A stretch of 49,714 nt of DNA from Burkholderiales bacterium (GCA_016000195.1 JAECRO010000020.1:1-49714); one strand, 5' to 3'; shown: positions 35,294 through 44,558, numbered from the stretch's first letter. Translations and numbers: made by a program. Notes: generated from the letters alone by a model not told the origin.

Positions 35294-36438
35294 ACCGTAT
35301 CTCGGTTGACAACCACGACCTTGATGCCACCCAGCATCCCCTGGCGCTGCGCGGCCATGCGCTGATCCACACCTGTGCGGTCCTGTACATCGCCAGCCAG
35401 CTGGCCACAAGCTGCATCGATGTCATCGCCCCGGGTTTTACGCACGGTGGTAATGATGCCTGCGTCCAGCAGGATTTTGGCAAATGCCAGAACCTGCGGC
35501 ATCTCCGAGCGCAGCAGCCCGGAAGCCGGAAAGGGATTGAAAGGAATCAGGTTGAATTTGCACGACAAGCCGTTGGCGGCATGGGTTTTCATCAGCGCCA
35601 CCAGCTGGCGCGCATGCTCGGGCTGATCGTTGACGCCTTCAAGCATGCAGTATTCAAAGGTGATGAAGTCGCGAGGCGCAGCAGACTGGTAACGGGCGCA
35701 GGCATCCAATAGCTCGGCAATCGGATACTTTTTGTTCAATGGCACCAGGTTGCTTCGTAGCGCGTCATTAGGCGCATGCAGCGAGACAGCAAGCGCCACC
35801 GGGCAATCCCTGGCCAGCCGGTCAATCATCGGCACAACGCCAGACGTGGACACCGTGACGCGGCGACGCGACAAACCATAGCCGTGGTCATCCAGCATGA
35901 CCTTGAGTGCGGGCAGCAACTGGGAATAATTCTGCAGCGGCTCGCCCATGCCCATCATGACCACGTTCGAAATGATGCGCTCGTCCCGGCCAAGATGCTT
36001 GCGCAGGAAATGCTCGGCAAACCACAATTGGGAAATAATTTCGCCCGTGGTCAGATTGCGACTGAAGCCCTGGTGGCCGGTCGAACAAAACCGGCACCCC
36101 ACGGCACAACCGGCCTGGGATGAAATGCACAGGGTTCCACGGCCGGTTTCGGGGATAAAAACGGTCTCGATCACGTCACCGGCGCCGACATCAAACAGCC
36201 ACTTGATGGTGCCATCCGACGAGTCGTGGCGGGACACGACGTTAAGCCCCTGAATGTGGGCCGCGCCGGCCAGCTTTTCGCGCAAGGACTTTGCCAGATC
36301 GGTCATCTGCTCAAAATCGGAAGCGCCTTTCTGGTGAATCCAGCGAAACAGCTGGGTCGCGCGAAAGCGTTTCTGTCCAAGCTGTTCGCAAAAGGCCGTC
36401 AAGCCTTCCAGATCGTAGTCGAGAAGGTTGGTTGTCAT
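35290..36438 (-). CDS. rlmN: Dual-specificity RNA methyltransferase RlmN
   Basis: RlmN is a radical-SAM enzyme that methylates C2 of A2503 in 23S rRNA and A37 in some tRNAs. The 382-residue product starts at ATG 36438 ([13 protein letters not shown]). The cluster-binding CxxxCxxC motif is GCAVGCRFC (~120-128), followed by [10 protein letters not shown] (~200-209) and the later catalytic Cys region [16 protein letters not shown] near the C-terminus. It follows ndk by 79 bp and overlaps the pilF start by 4 nt. Confidence 0.96.
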   Translation of the reverse strand: MTTNLLDYDLEGLTAFCEQLGQKRFRATQLFRWIHQKGASDFEQMTDLAKSLREKLAGAAHIQGLNVVSRHDSSDGTIKWLFDVGAGDVIETVFIPETGRGTLCISSQAGCAVGCRFCSTGHQGFSRNLTTGEIISQLWFAEHFLRKHLGRDERIISNVVMMGMGEPLQNYSQLLPALKVMLDDHGYGLSRRRVTVSTSGVVPMIDRLARDCPVALAVSLHAPNDALRSNLVPLNKKYPIAELLDACARYQSAAPRDFITFEYCMLEGVNDQPEHARQLVALMKTHAANGLSCKFNLIPFNPFPASGLLRSEMPQVLAFAKILLDAGIITTVRKTRGDDIDAACGQLAGDVQDRTGVDQRMAAQRQGMLGGIKVVVVNRDTV

Positions 36439-36517
36439 CGCGGTGTGCGATACCCTGAATCGCCCCACGCAAGCGACGACCCGGACAAGGGGTGACAAAG
36501 CATGGGGACTGGCCTCA

Positions 36518-36943
36518 TTAACGTGAGTAAACGTTCATGCCCGCAAAGAAGAAAGCAATTTCTTCCTTGGCGGTTTCGACGGCGTCGGAGCCATGGACGG
36601 CATTGGCATCAATGCTGTCAGCGAAGTCGGCGCGAATGGTGCCGGCGTCAGCCTTCTTCGGGTCAGTCGCGCCCATCAGGTCACGGTTTTTCAGCACAGC
36701 GCCTTCGCCTTCGAGCGCCTGGATCATCACCGGGCCGGAAATCATGAACGAGACCAGATCCTTGAAGAAAGGACGCTCTTTATGCACAGCGTAAAAAGCT
36801 TCTGCCTCGCCTTGCGACAGGTGGGTCATCTTGGCAGCGACGACCTTCAGGCCGGCAGCTTCAAAACGTGCGTAGATTTGACCGATCACGTTTTTAGCGA
36901 CGGCGTCAGGTTTGATGATGGAGAGTGTGCGTTCGATGGCCAT
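36518..36943 (-). CDS. ndk: Nucleoside diphosphate kinase
   Basis: Ndk balances nucleoside triphosphate pools by phosphate transfer through a histidine intermediate. The 141-residue product has the family opening [20 protein letters not shown] and the active-site histidine in [20 protein letters not shown] (~116-135). The length is exactly typical. A good AAGGAAAA ribosome-binding site precedes the ATG. It is the first gene of the conserved minus-strand operon running to hisZ and purA; the 128-bp upstream gap probably holds its promoter, though no strong -35/-10 pair was certain. Confidence 0.97.
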   Translation of the reverse strand: MAIERTLSIIKPDAVAKNVIGQIYARFEAAGLKVVAAKMTHLSQGEAEAFYAVHKERPFFKDLVSFMISGPVMIQALEGEGAVLKNRDLMGATDPKKADAGTIRADFADSIDANAVHGSDAVETAKEEIAFFFAGMNVYSR

Positions 36944-37071
36944 GAATTTTCCTTGGGACGAGAGTTATTGGATTTTTAAATTATTCAAAAGCTGAATAAA
37001 GCCCGTGATTTTAACCTGCCGGCCTGCTCTTCCAGAGCAACCCTGCGAAATGGCGTACTTAAGAAAGTTCC

Positions 37072-38688
37072 TTAGCGATTTCCACCCCGGTTGTCGCCGC
37101 CGCGGTTTCCGCCGCTGCGGTTTCCGCCCGTATTGCCGCCATTTCGGCGCGGACCGCTACTGGTGCCACCAAAGCCACCCGCAGTGCCACCGCCACCGCC
37201 ACCGCCACCGCTTCCGCGGCGCTGGCCCTGGTCCTGCCGCTGCCTGGTGAAGGTATCGGCGCCGATATAACCAAATGAGGTTTTCATCGGATCAGGCTGG
37301 GTGCTGCCCGCCGATTTGTCGCTGCGCGGAGTACGGTCATCGCGTCGTTTTTGACCTTGCGGAGCGCCAGCACCCGGCGGCACAAAGCGCGCACCCGGAC
37401 CCGTATTGCCGCCCTGGCTGCGGCCTCTTGCACCGGCGCCGCCACCGGCATTACGCCGATTGCCCCGGGGCACTGAGTCCGCCCGGTTCATCGGCGGCTG
37501 CGAATCATCCAATGGCTGGCGGGCACCACCGCTTTGCCCTGCGTCAGGATTGCGTGGCCGTCCAGCACCACTGCGGGAACGCTCATTTCTGCGGGGGCCA
37601 CGTCGCTGTTGAGCGGCATCCTCTTCCCCGGACTGATCTGGGCTTGCGGCCTCACCGCGTGGGTCGGGCCGCGATTCAGAGCGGCTTACCGCACTCGTCA
37701 GCGCATGGATGTCGTTCTCGTCGAGCTCGACAAATGCGCCTCGCTTGAGGCCACGCGGCAGCACCATGGCGCCATAGCGAATACGGATGAGGCGACTTAC
37801 GGCATGGCCAACCGCTTCAAACATGCGGCGCACCTCGCGGTTGCGTCCTTCTGAAATCGTGACCCGGTACCAGCAGTTGGCGCCTTCGCCGCCACCGGCT
37901 TCAATCGAGCCAAACTGCGCCACGCCATCGTCTAGCGTCACGCCGTCGAGCAGGCGTTTTTTCTCTTCGTTATTCAGCGCGCCAAGCACCCGCACGGCAT
38001 ATTCACGTTCCAGCCCGAAGCGCGGGTGCATCAGCTTGTTGGCCAGTTCGCCAGAACTCGTCAGGAGCAGCAAGCCTTCGGTATTCAAGTCCAGACGCCC
38101 GACGGACTGCCATTTGCCTTGATAAAGCTTGGGCAGGCGCCGAAATACCGTCGGACGATTTTGCGGATCGTCGTGCGTTACCACTTCGCCGGCTGGCTTG
38201 TGGTAGGCAATCACGCGGGGCGGCGGCGGATCGATCTGGACGCGGATAGGTTTGCCGTTGATCTTGACGGTATCGCCAAACTGGATGCGCTGGCCGATAT
38301 GCGCAGGCTCGGCATTGACGGAAATTCGCCCTTCCAGAATCAGTTGCTCCATTTCAAGCCGCGAACCCAGCCCGGCCTGAGCCAGCACTTTGTGAAGTTT
38401 GGGGGTTTCAGGCTGCGGCGACAGCACGCGCTTGGGCAGGTCAAGCGCCACATCCTCTTCGTCAGCATCGAACTGCCCCGTGATCACGTCTTCAAAGCGA
38501 ATGGTGGCGGGTACCGTTTTCGCACCCGGCCGCCGTACACCGGCAGCCGCTGGAGAAGCCTTGTCGCCTTCGCCACTCGCTATCAAATCAGGAGCTACTT
38601 GCGCAGATGGAGTATGCGGTACGAGCTGATTTGATACATATTCTGGCACTGGCGGGGTTTCGTTGGCAGGGTTGTCTTGGGGTTTCAT
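37072..38688 (-). CDS. rluB: 23S rRNA pseudouridine synthase RluB-like with long RG/N-rich tail
   Basis: RluB makes pseudouridine 2605 in 23S rRNA. The 538-residue product has an acidic N-terminal extension (~1-90), an S4 domain KLHKVLAQAGLGSRLEMEQL (~97-116) and the RsuA/RluB catalytic core, with the Asp in VGRLDLNTEGLLLL (~195-208). A C-terminal ~210-residue tail rich in Arg, Gly, Asn and Pro (for example GGNRSGGNRGGDNRGGNR) is probably disordered and RNA-binding. Part of the N-terminal extension is encoded by a dispersed repeat (38579-38636). ATG 38688 (MKPQDNP) was chosen; one at 38706 is also possible. It follows scpB, an arrangement seen widely in bacteria. Confidence 0.92.
   Translation of the reverse strand: MKPQDNPANETPPVPEYVSNQLVPHTPSAQVAPDLIASGEGDKASPAAAGVRRPGAKTVPATIRFEDVITGQFDADEEDVALDLPKRVLSPQPETPKLHKVLAQAGLGSRLEMEQLILEGRISVNAEPAHIGQRIQFGDTVKINGKPIRVQIDPPPPRVIAYHKPAGEVVTHDDPQNRPTVFRRLPKLYQGKWQSVGRLDLNTEGLLLLTSSGELANKLMHPRFGLEREYAVRVLGALNNEEKKRLLDGVTLDDGVAQFGSIEAGGGEGANCWYRVTISEGRNREVRRMFEAVGHAVSRLIRIRYGAMVLPRGLKRGAFVELDENDIHALTSAVSRSESRPDPRGEAASPDQSGEEDAAQQRRGPRRNERSRSGAGRPRNPDAGQSGGARQPLDDSQPPMNRADSVPRGNRRNAGGGAGARGRSQGGNTGPGARFVPPGAGAPQGQKRRDDRTPRSDKSAGSTQPDPMKTSFGYIGADTFTRQRQDQGQRRGSGGGGGGGGTAGGFGGTSSGPRRNGGNTGGNRSGGNRGGDNRGGNR
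38579..38636 (+). repeat. Dispersed stem-loop repeat, copy G (within rluB)
   Basis: GCTATCAAATCAGGAGCTAC, then TTGCGCAGATGG and a degenerate TATGCGGTACGAGCTGATTT. Read on the minus strand it encodes about residues 18-37 of RluB, in the poorly conserved N-terminal extension. Confidence 0.55.
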
Positions 38689-38726
38689 GCTTTTACATTC
38701 ATTCATGTGGATGGCTGGCGTATCGG

Positions 38727-39392
38727 TTACTGCGGGTCAGACTGAGAACTCTTGCCGACATTCGACGCCAAGTCCCCGAAAATTGTTGAAGCGTGCAGTG
38801 CTGGCGGTATCACGGCAGGCGCACTGTCAGGCACGTCAAGCATGCCCAGCTCGAATTGTTCAAGCTTTGCAAGCTGCGCTGGCGTGCCGTCCATCGCCGG
38901 CAGTCCGGCCAGGGACTCCACGCCCAGGTCATCAAGAAACTGGCGCGTTGTGGCGTAGAGCGCCGGCCGGCCGATGGTTTCCCGGTGACCGATCACCTCG
39001 ATCCAGCCGCGTTCCTCCAGTTGCTTCAAAAGCAGGCTGTTGATCGTCACGCCGCGAATGTCCTCCATGTCGCCCCGCGTCACGGGTTGCCGGTAAGCAA
39101 TGATGGCCAGAGTTTCAAGGGTAGCCCTACTGTAACGAGGCGGTTTTTCAGGATGGAGCCGGTCCAGGTATTCACGCATCTCTGGCCGGCTTTGAAAGCG
39201 CCAGCCGCTTGCCACCTGGACCAGTTCCACGCCACGGCCTGACCAGTCATTCTGCAAATCCGCAAGCACCCGCTTGAGACTATCGGCAGCAAGACCCCCG
39301 TTAAACAAAACACCTAGTTCACGCAAGGTAAGCGGCTGCTGCGCGCAAATAAGGGCTGTTTCGAGGATGCGCTTCGCATCCGTCGTATTCAT
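38727..39392 (-). CDS. scpB: Segregation and condensation protein B
   Basis: ScpB dimerises through tandem winged helices and, with ScpA, completes the Smc condensin. The 221-residue product begins MNTTDAKRILETALICAQQP and shows the family core KPPRYSRATLETLAIIAYRQPVTRG, split across ~100-124, and VIGHRETIGRPALYATT (~153-169), with a C-terminal tail of ~40 residues. Start ATG 39392 is preferred to a longer frame. rluB follows by 38 bp. ScpA and Smc are not in this window. Confidence 0.95.
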   Translation of the reverse strand: MNTTDAKRILETALICAQQPLTLRELGVLFNGGLAADSLKRVLADLQNDWSGRGVELVQVASGWRFQSRPEMREYLDRLHPEKPPRYSRATLETLAIIAYRQPVTRGDMEDIRGVTINSLLLKQLEERGWIEVIGHRETIGRPALYATTRQFLDDLGVESLAGLPAMDGTPAQLAKLEQFELGMLDVPDSAPAVIPPALHASTIFGDLASNVGKSSQSDPQ

Positions 39393-39506
39393 GATTGGTC
39401 GTTCCGAAAAAGGCGCGAAGAAGGCGGGAAAAGCGCTTTTGTCTGCGCATTGTGTCCATGCTGGCTCTTCCCGGGTCAGGGGCGCCATGTTGCGGGTAGC
39501 AGAAAA

Positions 39507-40541
39507 CTACCGGGCCTGATTGTAGCTCAGGCCAAAATCCCCCATCACGGTCTGCAGATCAGGCGGCGGTGGCGACTTGAACTCCATTGGGATGCCCGTT
39601 ACCGGGTGCATGAACGCCAGTCGGCAGGCATGCAGAGCCTGACGCTTCAAGCTGCCCACAGCAGCGCCGCCATACACCTCATCCGACACCAGCGGATGAC
39701 TCAAAAATGCCATGTGAACCCTGATCTGGTGAGTTCGGCCGGTATGCAACCTGCACTTGACCAGGCAATACTTTTCGGAATTATCCAGCAGCGAAATTAC
39801 CGTGGAGGCCGTCTTGCCTGAGTTTTTCTCCAGATCAACCACCGCCATGCGCAGCCGGTTGCGCGGGTCTCGGCCAATCGGCGCTTCCACCTGGCGGGTT
39901 TTAGGGCCATTCCATGCGCCATGTGCCAAGGCGATGTATTCCCTGCTGACGCTACGGGCGGCAATCATGTTGACGAGTTGATCCATTGCCTGCCGCTGGC
40001 GCGCCACGACCATCAAGCCGCTGGTGTCCTTGTCAAGGCGATGCACGATTCCGGCGCGCGGCATAAACGCCGCCTGCGGGTCATGCGCCAGCAAGCCGTT
40101 GAGCAGAGTGCTGCTCCAGTTGCCGGGCGCCGGATGCACCACCAGTCCTGCAGGCTTGTTGATGACCATGAGATGGCTGTCTTCATACACGATGTCCAGC
40201 GCCATGGCTTCGGGTTTGAACGCCTGGCTTTGAGGCGTAGGCCGCAACTCGATGCGCAGTTCGTCACCGGCCTTGACCTTTGCAGATGTTTTAAGGGTTT
40301 TGAGGCCCTTGACCAGCACGCCCCCGGCCTCAATCAATTGCTGAAGGTAACTGCGTGAAAACTCGGGCACCAGTCCAGCCAGTGCCTTGTCCAGGCGACT
40401 GCCGTGGCTTTCAACCGGAACGCTGACATGCCGTAACTCCACTTCCGCAGTGGTCTCCGCCTCGTCCTGCACATCGTCCACCAGCGAATTGGCATCAATG
40501 CTGCCCGATATAATAAATTTGCTCAATTCTGAATCAGTCAT
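39507..40541 (-). CDS. rluD: 23S rRNA pseudouridine synthase RluD
   Basis: RluD modifies U1911, U1915 and U1917 in helix 69 of 23S rRNA, needed for normal ribosome assembly. The 344-residue product has an S4 domain (SRLDKALAGLVPEFSRSYLQ, ~48-67) and the RluA-family catalytic motif HRLDKDTSGLMVVA (~167-180) with the nucleophile Asp. ATG 40541 is preferred to a TTG at 40544. It is divergent from bamD with only 17 bp between the start codons, so each promoter must lie inside the other gene's coding region. This rluD-bamD arrangement is conserved in proteobacteria. Confidence 0.95.
   Translation of the reverse strand: MTDSELSKFIISGSIDANSLVDDVQDEAETTAEVELRHVSVPVESHGSRLDKALAGLVPEFSRSYLQQLIEAGGVLVKGLKTLKTSAKVKAGDELRIELRPTPQSQAFKPEAMALDIVYEDSHLMVINKPAGLVVHPAPGNWSSTLLNGLLAHDPQAAFMPRAGIVHRLDKDTSGLMVVARQRQAMDQLVNMIAARSVSREYIALAHGAWNGPKTRQVEAPIGRDPRNRLRMAVVDLEKNSGKTASTVISLLDNSEKYCLVKCRLHTGRTHQIRVHMAFLSHPLVSDEVYGGAAVGSLKRQALHACRLAFMHPVTGIPMEFKSPPPPDLQTVMGDFGLSYNQAR
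40489..40514 (+). promoter_or_regulatory. Candidate bamD promoter inside rluD
   Basis: A perfect TATAAT (40509-40514) lies 44 bp before the bamD ATG, within the rluD 5' coding region. The nearest -35-like TTGGCA (40489-40494) has only a 14-bp spacer, so the -35 assignment is weak. A GATAAT on the minus strand (40573-40578) could similarly serve rluD. Confidence 0.45.
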
Positions 40542-40558
40542 CAAGAAGGTCGATTGCT

Positions 40559-41383
40559 ATGTTTTTCACCAAATTATCGGTTCTTCCGAAAGCATCGCCG
40601 CTTGTAGCAGCCGTTTGCGCATGGGTAGTTGTTGTGTCCGGCTGCTCAAGCGCTCCGGCCCCCGACAAGACCGCAACATGGAGTCCGAACAAGATTTACG
40701 CTGAAGCCAAGGATGAAGCGGGTTCTGGCGCCTACGACAAGGCCATTCCACTTTACGAAAAGCTGGAAGGACGCGCGGCCGGAACCCCCTTGGCGCAGCA
40801 GGCACAGCTTGACAAAGCCTATGCCCAGTATAAAGGGGGCGAACAGGCCCAGGCACTGGCGACATTGAACCGGTTTATAAAACTTCATCCGGCCAGTCCT
40901 GCCATGGACTACGCCCTCTACCTGAAAGGGCTGGTGAATTTCAATGACAACCTGGGAATTTTTGGATTCATCTCGCGTCAGGATCTGTCCGAACGTGACC
41001 AGAATGCGGCCAAAGAGTCCTTTGAATCCTTCAAGGAACTGGTGGCCCGGTTTCCTGATTCACGTTATGCGCCTGATTCACGCTTGCGCATGAACTACAT
41101 TGTCAATTCGTTGGCGCAATCCGAAGTGCATGTTGCCCGCTATTACTATTCACGCGGAGCTTACGTGGCGGCCATCAATCGTGCGCAAAGTGCCATCGCA
41201 GACTATCGCGACGTTCCAGCGCTTGAAGAGGCTACTTTCATTCTGTACAAATCCTACGATGCCCTCGGCATGACCGAGTTGCGTGACGACATGCGCCGCA
41301 TCATGGACAAGAGCTATCCGCAAAGCCAGTACATGAGCAAAGGCTTCAGGACTGTGGACAACCCATGGTACAAGTTCTGGTAA
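40559..41383 (+). CDS. bamD: Outer-membrane assembly lipoprotein BamD
   Basis: BamD is the essential TPR lipoprotein of the BAM complex that works with BamA. The 274-residue product has a signal peptide with a lipobox VSGC (Cys ~29) and five TPR repeats, with landmarks AEAKDEAGSGAYDKAIPLYE, FIKLHPASPAMDYALYLKGL, RFPDSRYAPDSRLRMNYIVN and YYYSRGAYVAAINRAQ. Its ribosome-binding AAGG lies ~9 nt upstream of the ATG. It overlaps the convergent dinG-like gene by 38 nt at its 3' end. Confidence 0.96.
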   Translation: MFFTKLSVLPKASPLVAAVCAWVVVVSGCSSAPAPDKTATWSPNKIYAEAKDEAGSGAYDKAIPLYEKLEGRAAGTPLAQQAQLDKAYAQYKGGEQAQALATLNRFIKLHPASPAMDYALYLKGLVNFNDNLGIFGFISRQDLSERDQNAAKESFESFKELVARFPDSRYAPDSRLRMNYIVNSLAQSEVHVARYYYSRGAYVAAINRAQSAIADYRDVPALEEATFILYKSYDALGMTELRDDMRRIMDKSYPQSQYMSKGFRTVDNPWYKFW

Positions 41384-43352
41384 GACTGCCCAGTCTGTCC
41401 ATCAAGGCTTGCTCCGATGCGAGTCTTTGCATGGGTGGCAATGCCTTGAGCAGCCGCCGCCCATAACCCATGGAAGCCAGACGGCTGTCGCAAACTACAA
41501 GAACACCCTGATCGGTCTCCCGACGGATCAGACGGCCGGCACCCTGCTTGAGTGCGACGGCGGCTTCGGGCAGGAAATAATCGGTAAACGGACTGCGTCC
41601 TTGCGATTCCAGCAGCTTGGCCCTGGCTTCCGCCAAAGGATCGTTGGGTGGAGGAAAAGGCAGCTTGTCGATAATCACCAGTTGAAGCGCATCGCCAGGA
41701 ACGTCAATACCCTCCCAGAACGATGCCGATGCAACCAGAATGCAGCCTTTCCCGCCCAGCGAATCTCCTTCGCGGAAACGTTCAATCAGGGCCCGCTTGG
41801 GCATGCAGCCCTGTACCAGAACCTGCAAGTCCCCTGACTGCTCAAACGCTGCCTGCAGCGCCTCGCCAATCGTCCGCAAAGCGCGCAAGGTGGTGGTCAG
41901 CACCATCGTTCGCCCGCCCAACTGACGTGACCATACCGCCGCGCATTCGGCTACCTTTATGCTATGGGCTGGGTCACCCGGCTTGGGAAAGCTGGGCGGC
42001 ACATACAGGGCCGCCTGGCGTTCATAGTCGAAAGGGCTCCCGACCCGCAGCACATCTGCATCCTCCAGCCCGCAAGGCTGGGTAAACCAGCTGAGTTTGT
42101 CATCATCGCCTAGCGTGGCCGACGTGAAAATCCAGGTCTTTACGCCCTCACCCGATGAACCCAGCATTTTGCTTTTTACCGCACTGGATATATCCAGTGG
42201 GGACTCAACCAGACGCAACTGCGTTCCCACATCGACCCAACGCACAAAGCCGGGCTCACCGACATTGACGAAGCACTCCACTCGCGCTGCCAGTTGGGCA
42301 GCACGCTCATGAAGCCGGACAAAATCGGGCGCAATCTCACTCACGGTATCAAGCGCTACGCAAGCCTGCAAGAAAGATGCATGGACAACCTCCAGAGCAT
42401 GCTGCCAGTCACTGGCAGGCAAGCCTTCGGGTACCTCGCCGGTCCAGCGCAGCTTGGTGCCGGGATAGTGCTTGCCGGCGCAAAGACGTAATTCACGCGC
42501 AGCTCTTTCCGTGGCACCAACGATTTCCTGCCAGTCAACCAATCCACGAGCCAGTTGCAGGCCAGCAGCCAGCATGTCCCGGGAAAAATCGAGTAACTGA
42601 CCGGTCGTCAGGTTGTTTCCCAGAAACTGCACACCCGTTTCGTTCAATTGATGCGCTTCATCAAAAATCGCAATCCGTACCGAAGGCAGCAACTCGGCCA
42701 CGCCCGATTCACGAACGGCCAGATCGGCAAAAAAAAGATGGTGATTGATGACAACGACATCTGCAGCCATGGCCTCCCTGCGAGCGAGGTTGACATGGCA
42801 TGCCCGAAACTCTGGGCATTGCGAACCGAGGCAATTGTCTCTTGTGGATGTCACCAGGGGAATTATGGGTGAACGCTCATCAAGGCCCGGGAGTTCGGCA
42901 AGATCACCGGTTCGTGTCACCTGGGACCATTGCTCCACTCTTGCCAATGAACGCGCTGATACGCCCTCTGGCAGATAGGTTTCCTGTCGCGCCATTTTCA
43001 TTCGATGAAGACATAGATAGCTGCCACGGCCTTTGAGCAGGGCCGTCCGTACCGGCAACTCAAGCGCTTCAACCAAACGGGGCAAATCGCGGCCGAACAG
43101 TTGATCCTGCAAGGCCTTGGTCGCGGTGGAGAGCAGGATGCGCTCACCGCTCAACAGGGCAGGAACCAAGTATGAAAAGGTTTTACCCACGCCAGTACTC
43201 GCTTCGACAACAAGCGGATACCCTTCCTCAATGGCATGCGTTACCGCCAGAGCCATCTCCTTCTGGCCGCTGCGCGGAACAAAGTACTCCGTAGCCCGCG
43301 ACAGGATACCGCCGGAAGAAAAAGCCTCTTCAACTTCAAATGCAAGGTTCAT
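41346..43352 (-). CDS. DinG-family ATP-dependent DNA helicase (YoaA-like)
   Basis: A 668-residue XPD-type SF2 helicase. Walker A is EASTGVGKTFSYLVPAL (~54-70), and DEAH occurs in IAIFDEAHQLNE (~226-237). The 4Fe-4S cluster cysteines are in GRGSYLCLHR and NCLGSQCPEFRACHV. The C-terminal motor has ASASFWEGIDVPG and GRLIRRETDQGVLV (motif VI, Q.GR.IR). DinG/YoaA helicases unwind 5'-overhang, forked and R-loop substrates in replication repair. It overlaps the bamD 3' end by 38 nt convergently and shares one base with the DUF465 gene stop (TGATG), so the pair is probably co-translated. The exact paralogue (dinG or yoaA) is not decided. Confidence 0.93.
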   Translation of the reverse strand: MNLAFEVEEAFSSGGILSRATEYFVPRSGQKEMALAVTHAIEEGYPLVVEASTGVGKTFSYLVPALLSGERILLSTATKALQDQLFGRDLPRLVEALELPVRTALLKGRGSYLCLHRMKMARQETYLPEGVSARSLARVEQWSQVTRTGDLAELPGLDERSPIIPLVTSTRDNCLGSQCPEFRACHVNLARREAMAADVVVINHHLFFADLAVRESGVAELLPSVRIAIFDEAHQLNETGVQFLGNNLTTGQLLDFSRDMLAAGLQLARGLVDWQEIVGATERAARELRLCAGKHYPGTKLRWTGEVPEGLPASDWQHALEVVHASFLQACVALDTVSEIAPDFVRLHERAAQLAARVECFVNVGEPGFVRWVDVGTQLRLVESPLDISSAVKSKMLGSSGEGVKTWIFTSATLGDDDKLSWFTQPCGLEDADVLRVGSPFDYERQAALYVPPSFPKPGDPAHSIKVAECAAVWSRQLGGRTMVLTTTLRALRTIGEALQAAFEQSGDLQVLVQGCMPKRALIERFREGDSLGGKGCILVASASFWEGIDVPGDALQLVIIDKLPFPPPNDPLAEARAKLLESQGRSPFTDYFLPEAAVALKQGAGRLIRRETDQGVLVVCDSRLASMGYGRRLLKALPPMQRLASEQALMDRLGSLTRTCTMGCPQS

Positions 43353-43555
43353 CAGGCAGGCTCGGGAGGGGTCAGGGACAATTCAAGACGTGAAATCCGG
43401 TCTCGAAGTTGAAGCCGGCGTTTTTTCAACCGCTTGAGCAGCAACTCGTCTATGTGGGGGGCATGAACTGCCTTGTCAACGAGGGCATTGAGGTCCGCAT
43501 GCTCGATGCCGAGCTCTATCAGCAGACGCTGTGGGGAGGAATGATTTAGGATCAA
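43352..43555 (-). CDS. DUF465 (YdcH-like) small protein
   Basis: A ~67-residue helical hairpin protein with the DUF465 signature: RLLIELGIEHADLNALVDKA and LLLKRLKKRRLQLRDRISRL. Family members are small and widespread and have no established function. The start is uncertain: TTG 43555 gives the usual family length and has a GGAAA upstream, while an ATG at 43603 would add 16 residues with no similarity. Its TGA shares a base with the ATG of the helicase gene. The 81-bp gap to the divergent PP2C gene probably contains promoters for both. Confidence 0.75.
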   Translation of the reverse strand: MILNHSSPQRLLIELGIEHADLNALVDKAVHAPHIDELLLKRLKKRRLQLRDRISRLELSLTPPEPA

Positions 43556-43636
43556 GGAATTTTTTCCGTATACGCTGCTTGATAATACGTCGCTTACCGC
43601 CATAAATCGAGATCGCGAAGCTTGCCAGAACCCACA

Positions 43637-44395
43637 ATGACCAAAAGTTATCGAATCACAGCTTCTACAGGTATCCACAAGGGAGACCGTGACTATCAGC
43701 AAGATCAGGTAAACCTGTTAAGTCACCATCGCATTCCAGGCTGCATTCTGGGTATCGTTGCAGATGGCATGGGCGGACGCAGCGGCGGACGCAAGGCATC
43801 CGATCAGGTCATGCTGACGGCAAAACAGCTCTTTGACCGCTATGCACCGGATACTGACGACGCACCGTCCATGCTCAAGCAAATTGTTGAGGAAGCCCAT
43901 ATTGTCATCAAGCTGACGGCTATTTCCTCCGAGCAGGAACCTCACAGCACATTGGCGGCATTCTTGATTAACCCGAGTGGAGAGTGCTACTGGGTTCATA
44001 CTGGTGATTCGCGTATTTACCATTATCAGGGCAGCAAACTGGTGTACCGGACCGTGGATCACTCCTATGTTCAAACACTGGTAGACAAGGGCGAGATCAG
44101 TGAGGATGAAGCCAACAGCCATCCCCAGTCAAATATTCTCATGGGTTGCCTGGGCGCAGAAGAAGCACCGCCCATTGCACAGCACTACATCCCGAAATTG
44201 CAGCCAAACGACGTGCTGATGGCCTGCAGCGATGGGGTGTGGCATTACTTCAGCGCCAGTGAAATGGGGTCTGCCCTGTCAATGCTGTCACCACGTGAAG
44301 CGACTGAGTTTCTCATCCAGAAAGCCTGCAAGCGTGCCCGGGGGGTCGGGGACAACCTTTCGCTGGTGATTGTCAAGCTTGAATCGCTAGACTAG
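43637..44395 (+). CDS. PP2C-type serine/threonine protein phosphatase
   Basis: A 252-residue PP2C phosphatase, metal-dependent. The conserved metal-binding aspartates appear in GDRDYQQDQV (~16-25) and GIVADGMGGRSGGRKAS (~43-59), with YWVHTGDSRIYHY (~119-131), MACSDGVWHY (~198-207) and the final Asp in GVGDNLSLVIVKL (~237-249). Such bacterial enzymes reverse Hanks-type Ser/Thr kinase signalling. No kinase gene is adjacent. ATG 43637 was chosen over an upstream TTG. The gene ends at an inverted repeat that merges into an insertion-sequence remnant. Confidence 0.9.
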   Translation: MTKSYRITASTGIHKGDRDYQQDQVNLLSHHRIPGCILGIVADGMGGRSGGRKASDQVMLTAKQLFDRYAPDTDDAPSMLKQIVEEAHIVIKLTAISSEQEPHSTLAAFLINPSGECYWVHTGDSRIYHYQGSKLVYRTVDHSYVQTLVDKGEISEDEANSHPQSNILMGCLGAEEAPPIAQHYIPKLQPNDVLMACSDGVWHYFSASEMGSALSMLSPREATEFLIQKACKRARGVGDNLSLVIVKLESLD

Positions 44396-44421
44396 CAGCC
44401 TGTCGGACTTAACAGGCTGCT
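44394..44421. repeat. Perfect 10-bp inverted repeat at the end of the PP2C gene
   Basis: AGCAGCCTGT (44394-44403) and ACAGGCTGCT (44412-44421) flank an 8-nt spacer. It overlaps the PP2C stop codon. It may be the terminal repeat of the adjacent insertion-sequence remnant or a terminator hairpin; no U-tract follows. Confidence 0.6.
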
Positions 44422-44558
44422 GAAATACTGACTGCGCGGGCGCAGAAACTGGCTTGAAGTGGTTTGTTTTTCCGATTATTTTTCATATATTGAAATCACC
44501 GTGCCTTTTTAAGTTACTGCTGGCAACCTGAATCGCTCTTGTCGCCTTTTTTATCCCT

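Noticed and set aside
39507..39545. Terminator at the end of rluD
   Set aside because: GGCCTGA/TCAGGCC and GGTAG/CTACC hairpins are visible around the stop codon, but no U-tract follows, so I did not list it.
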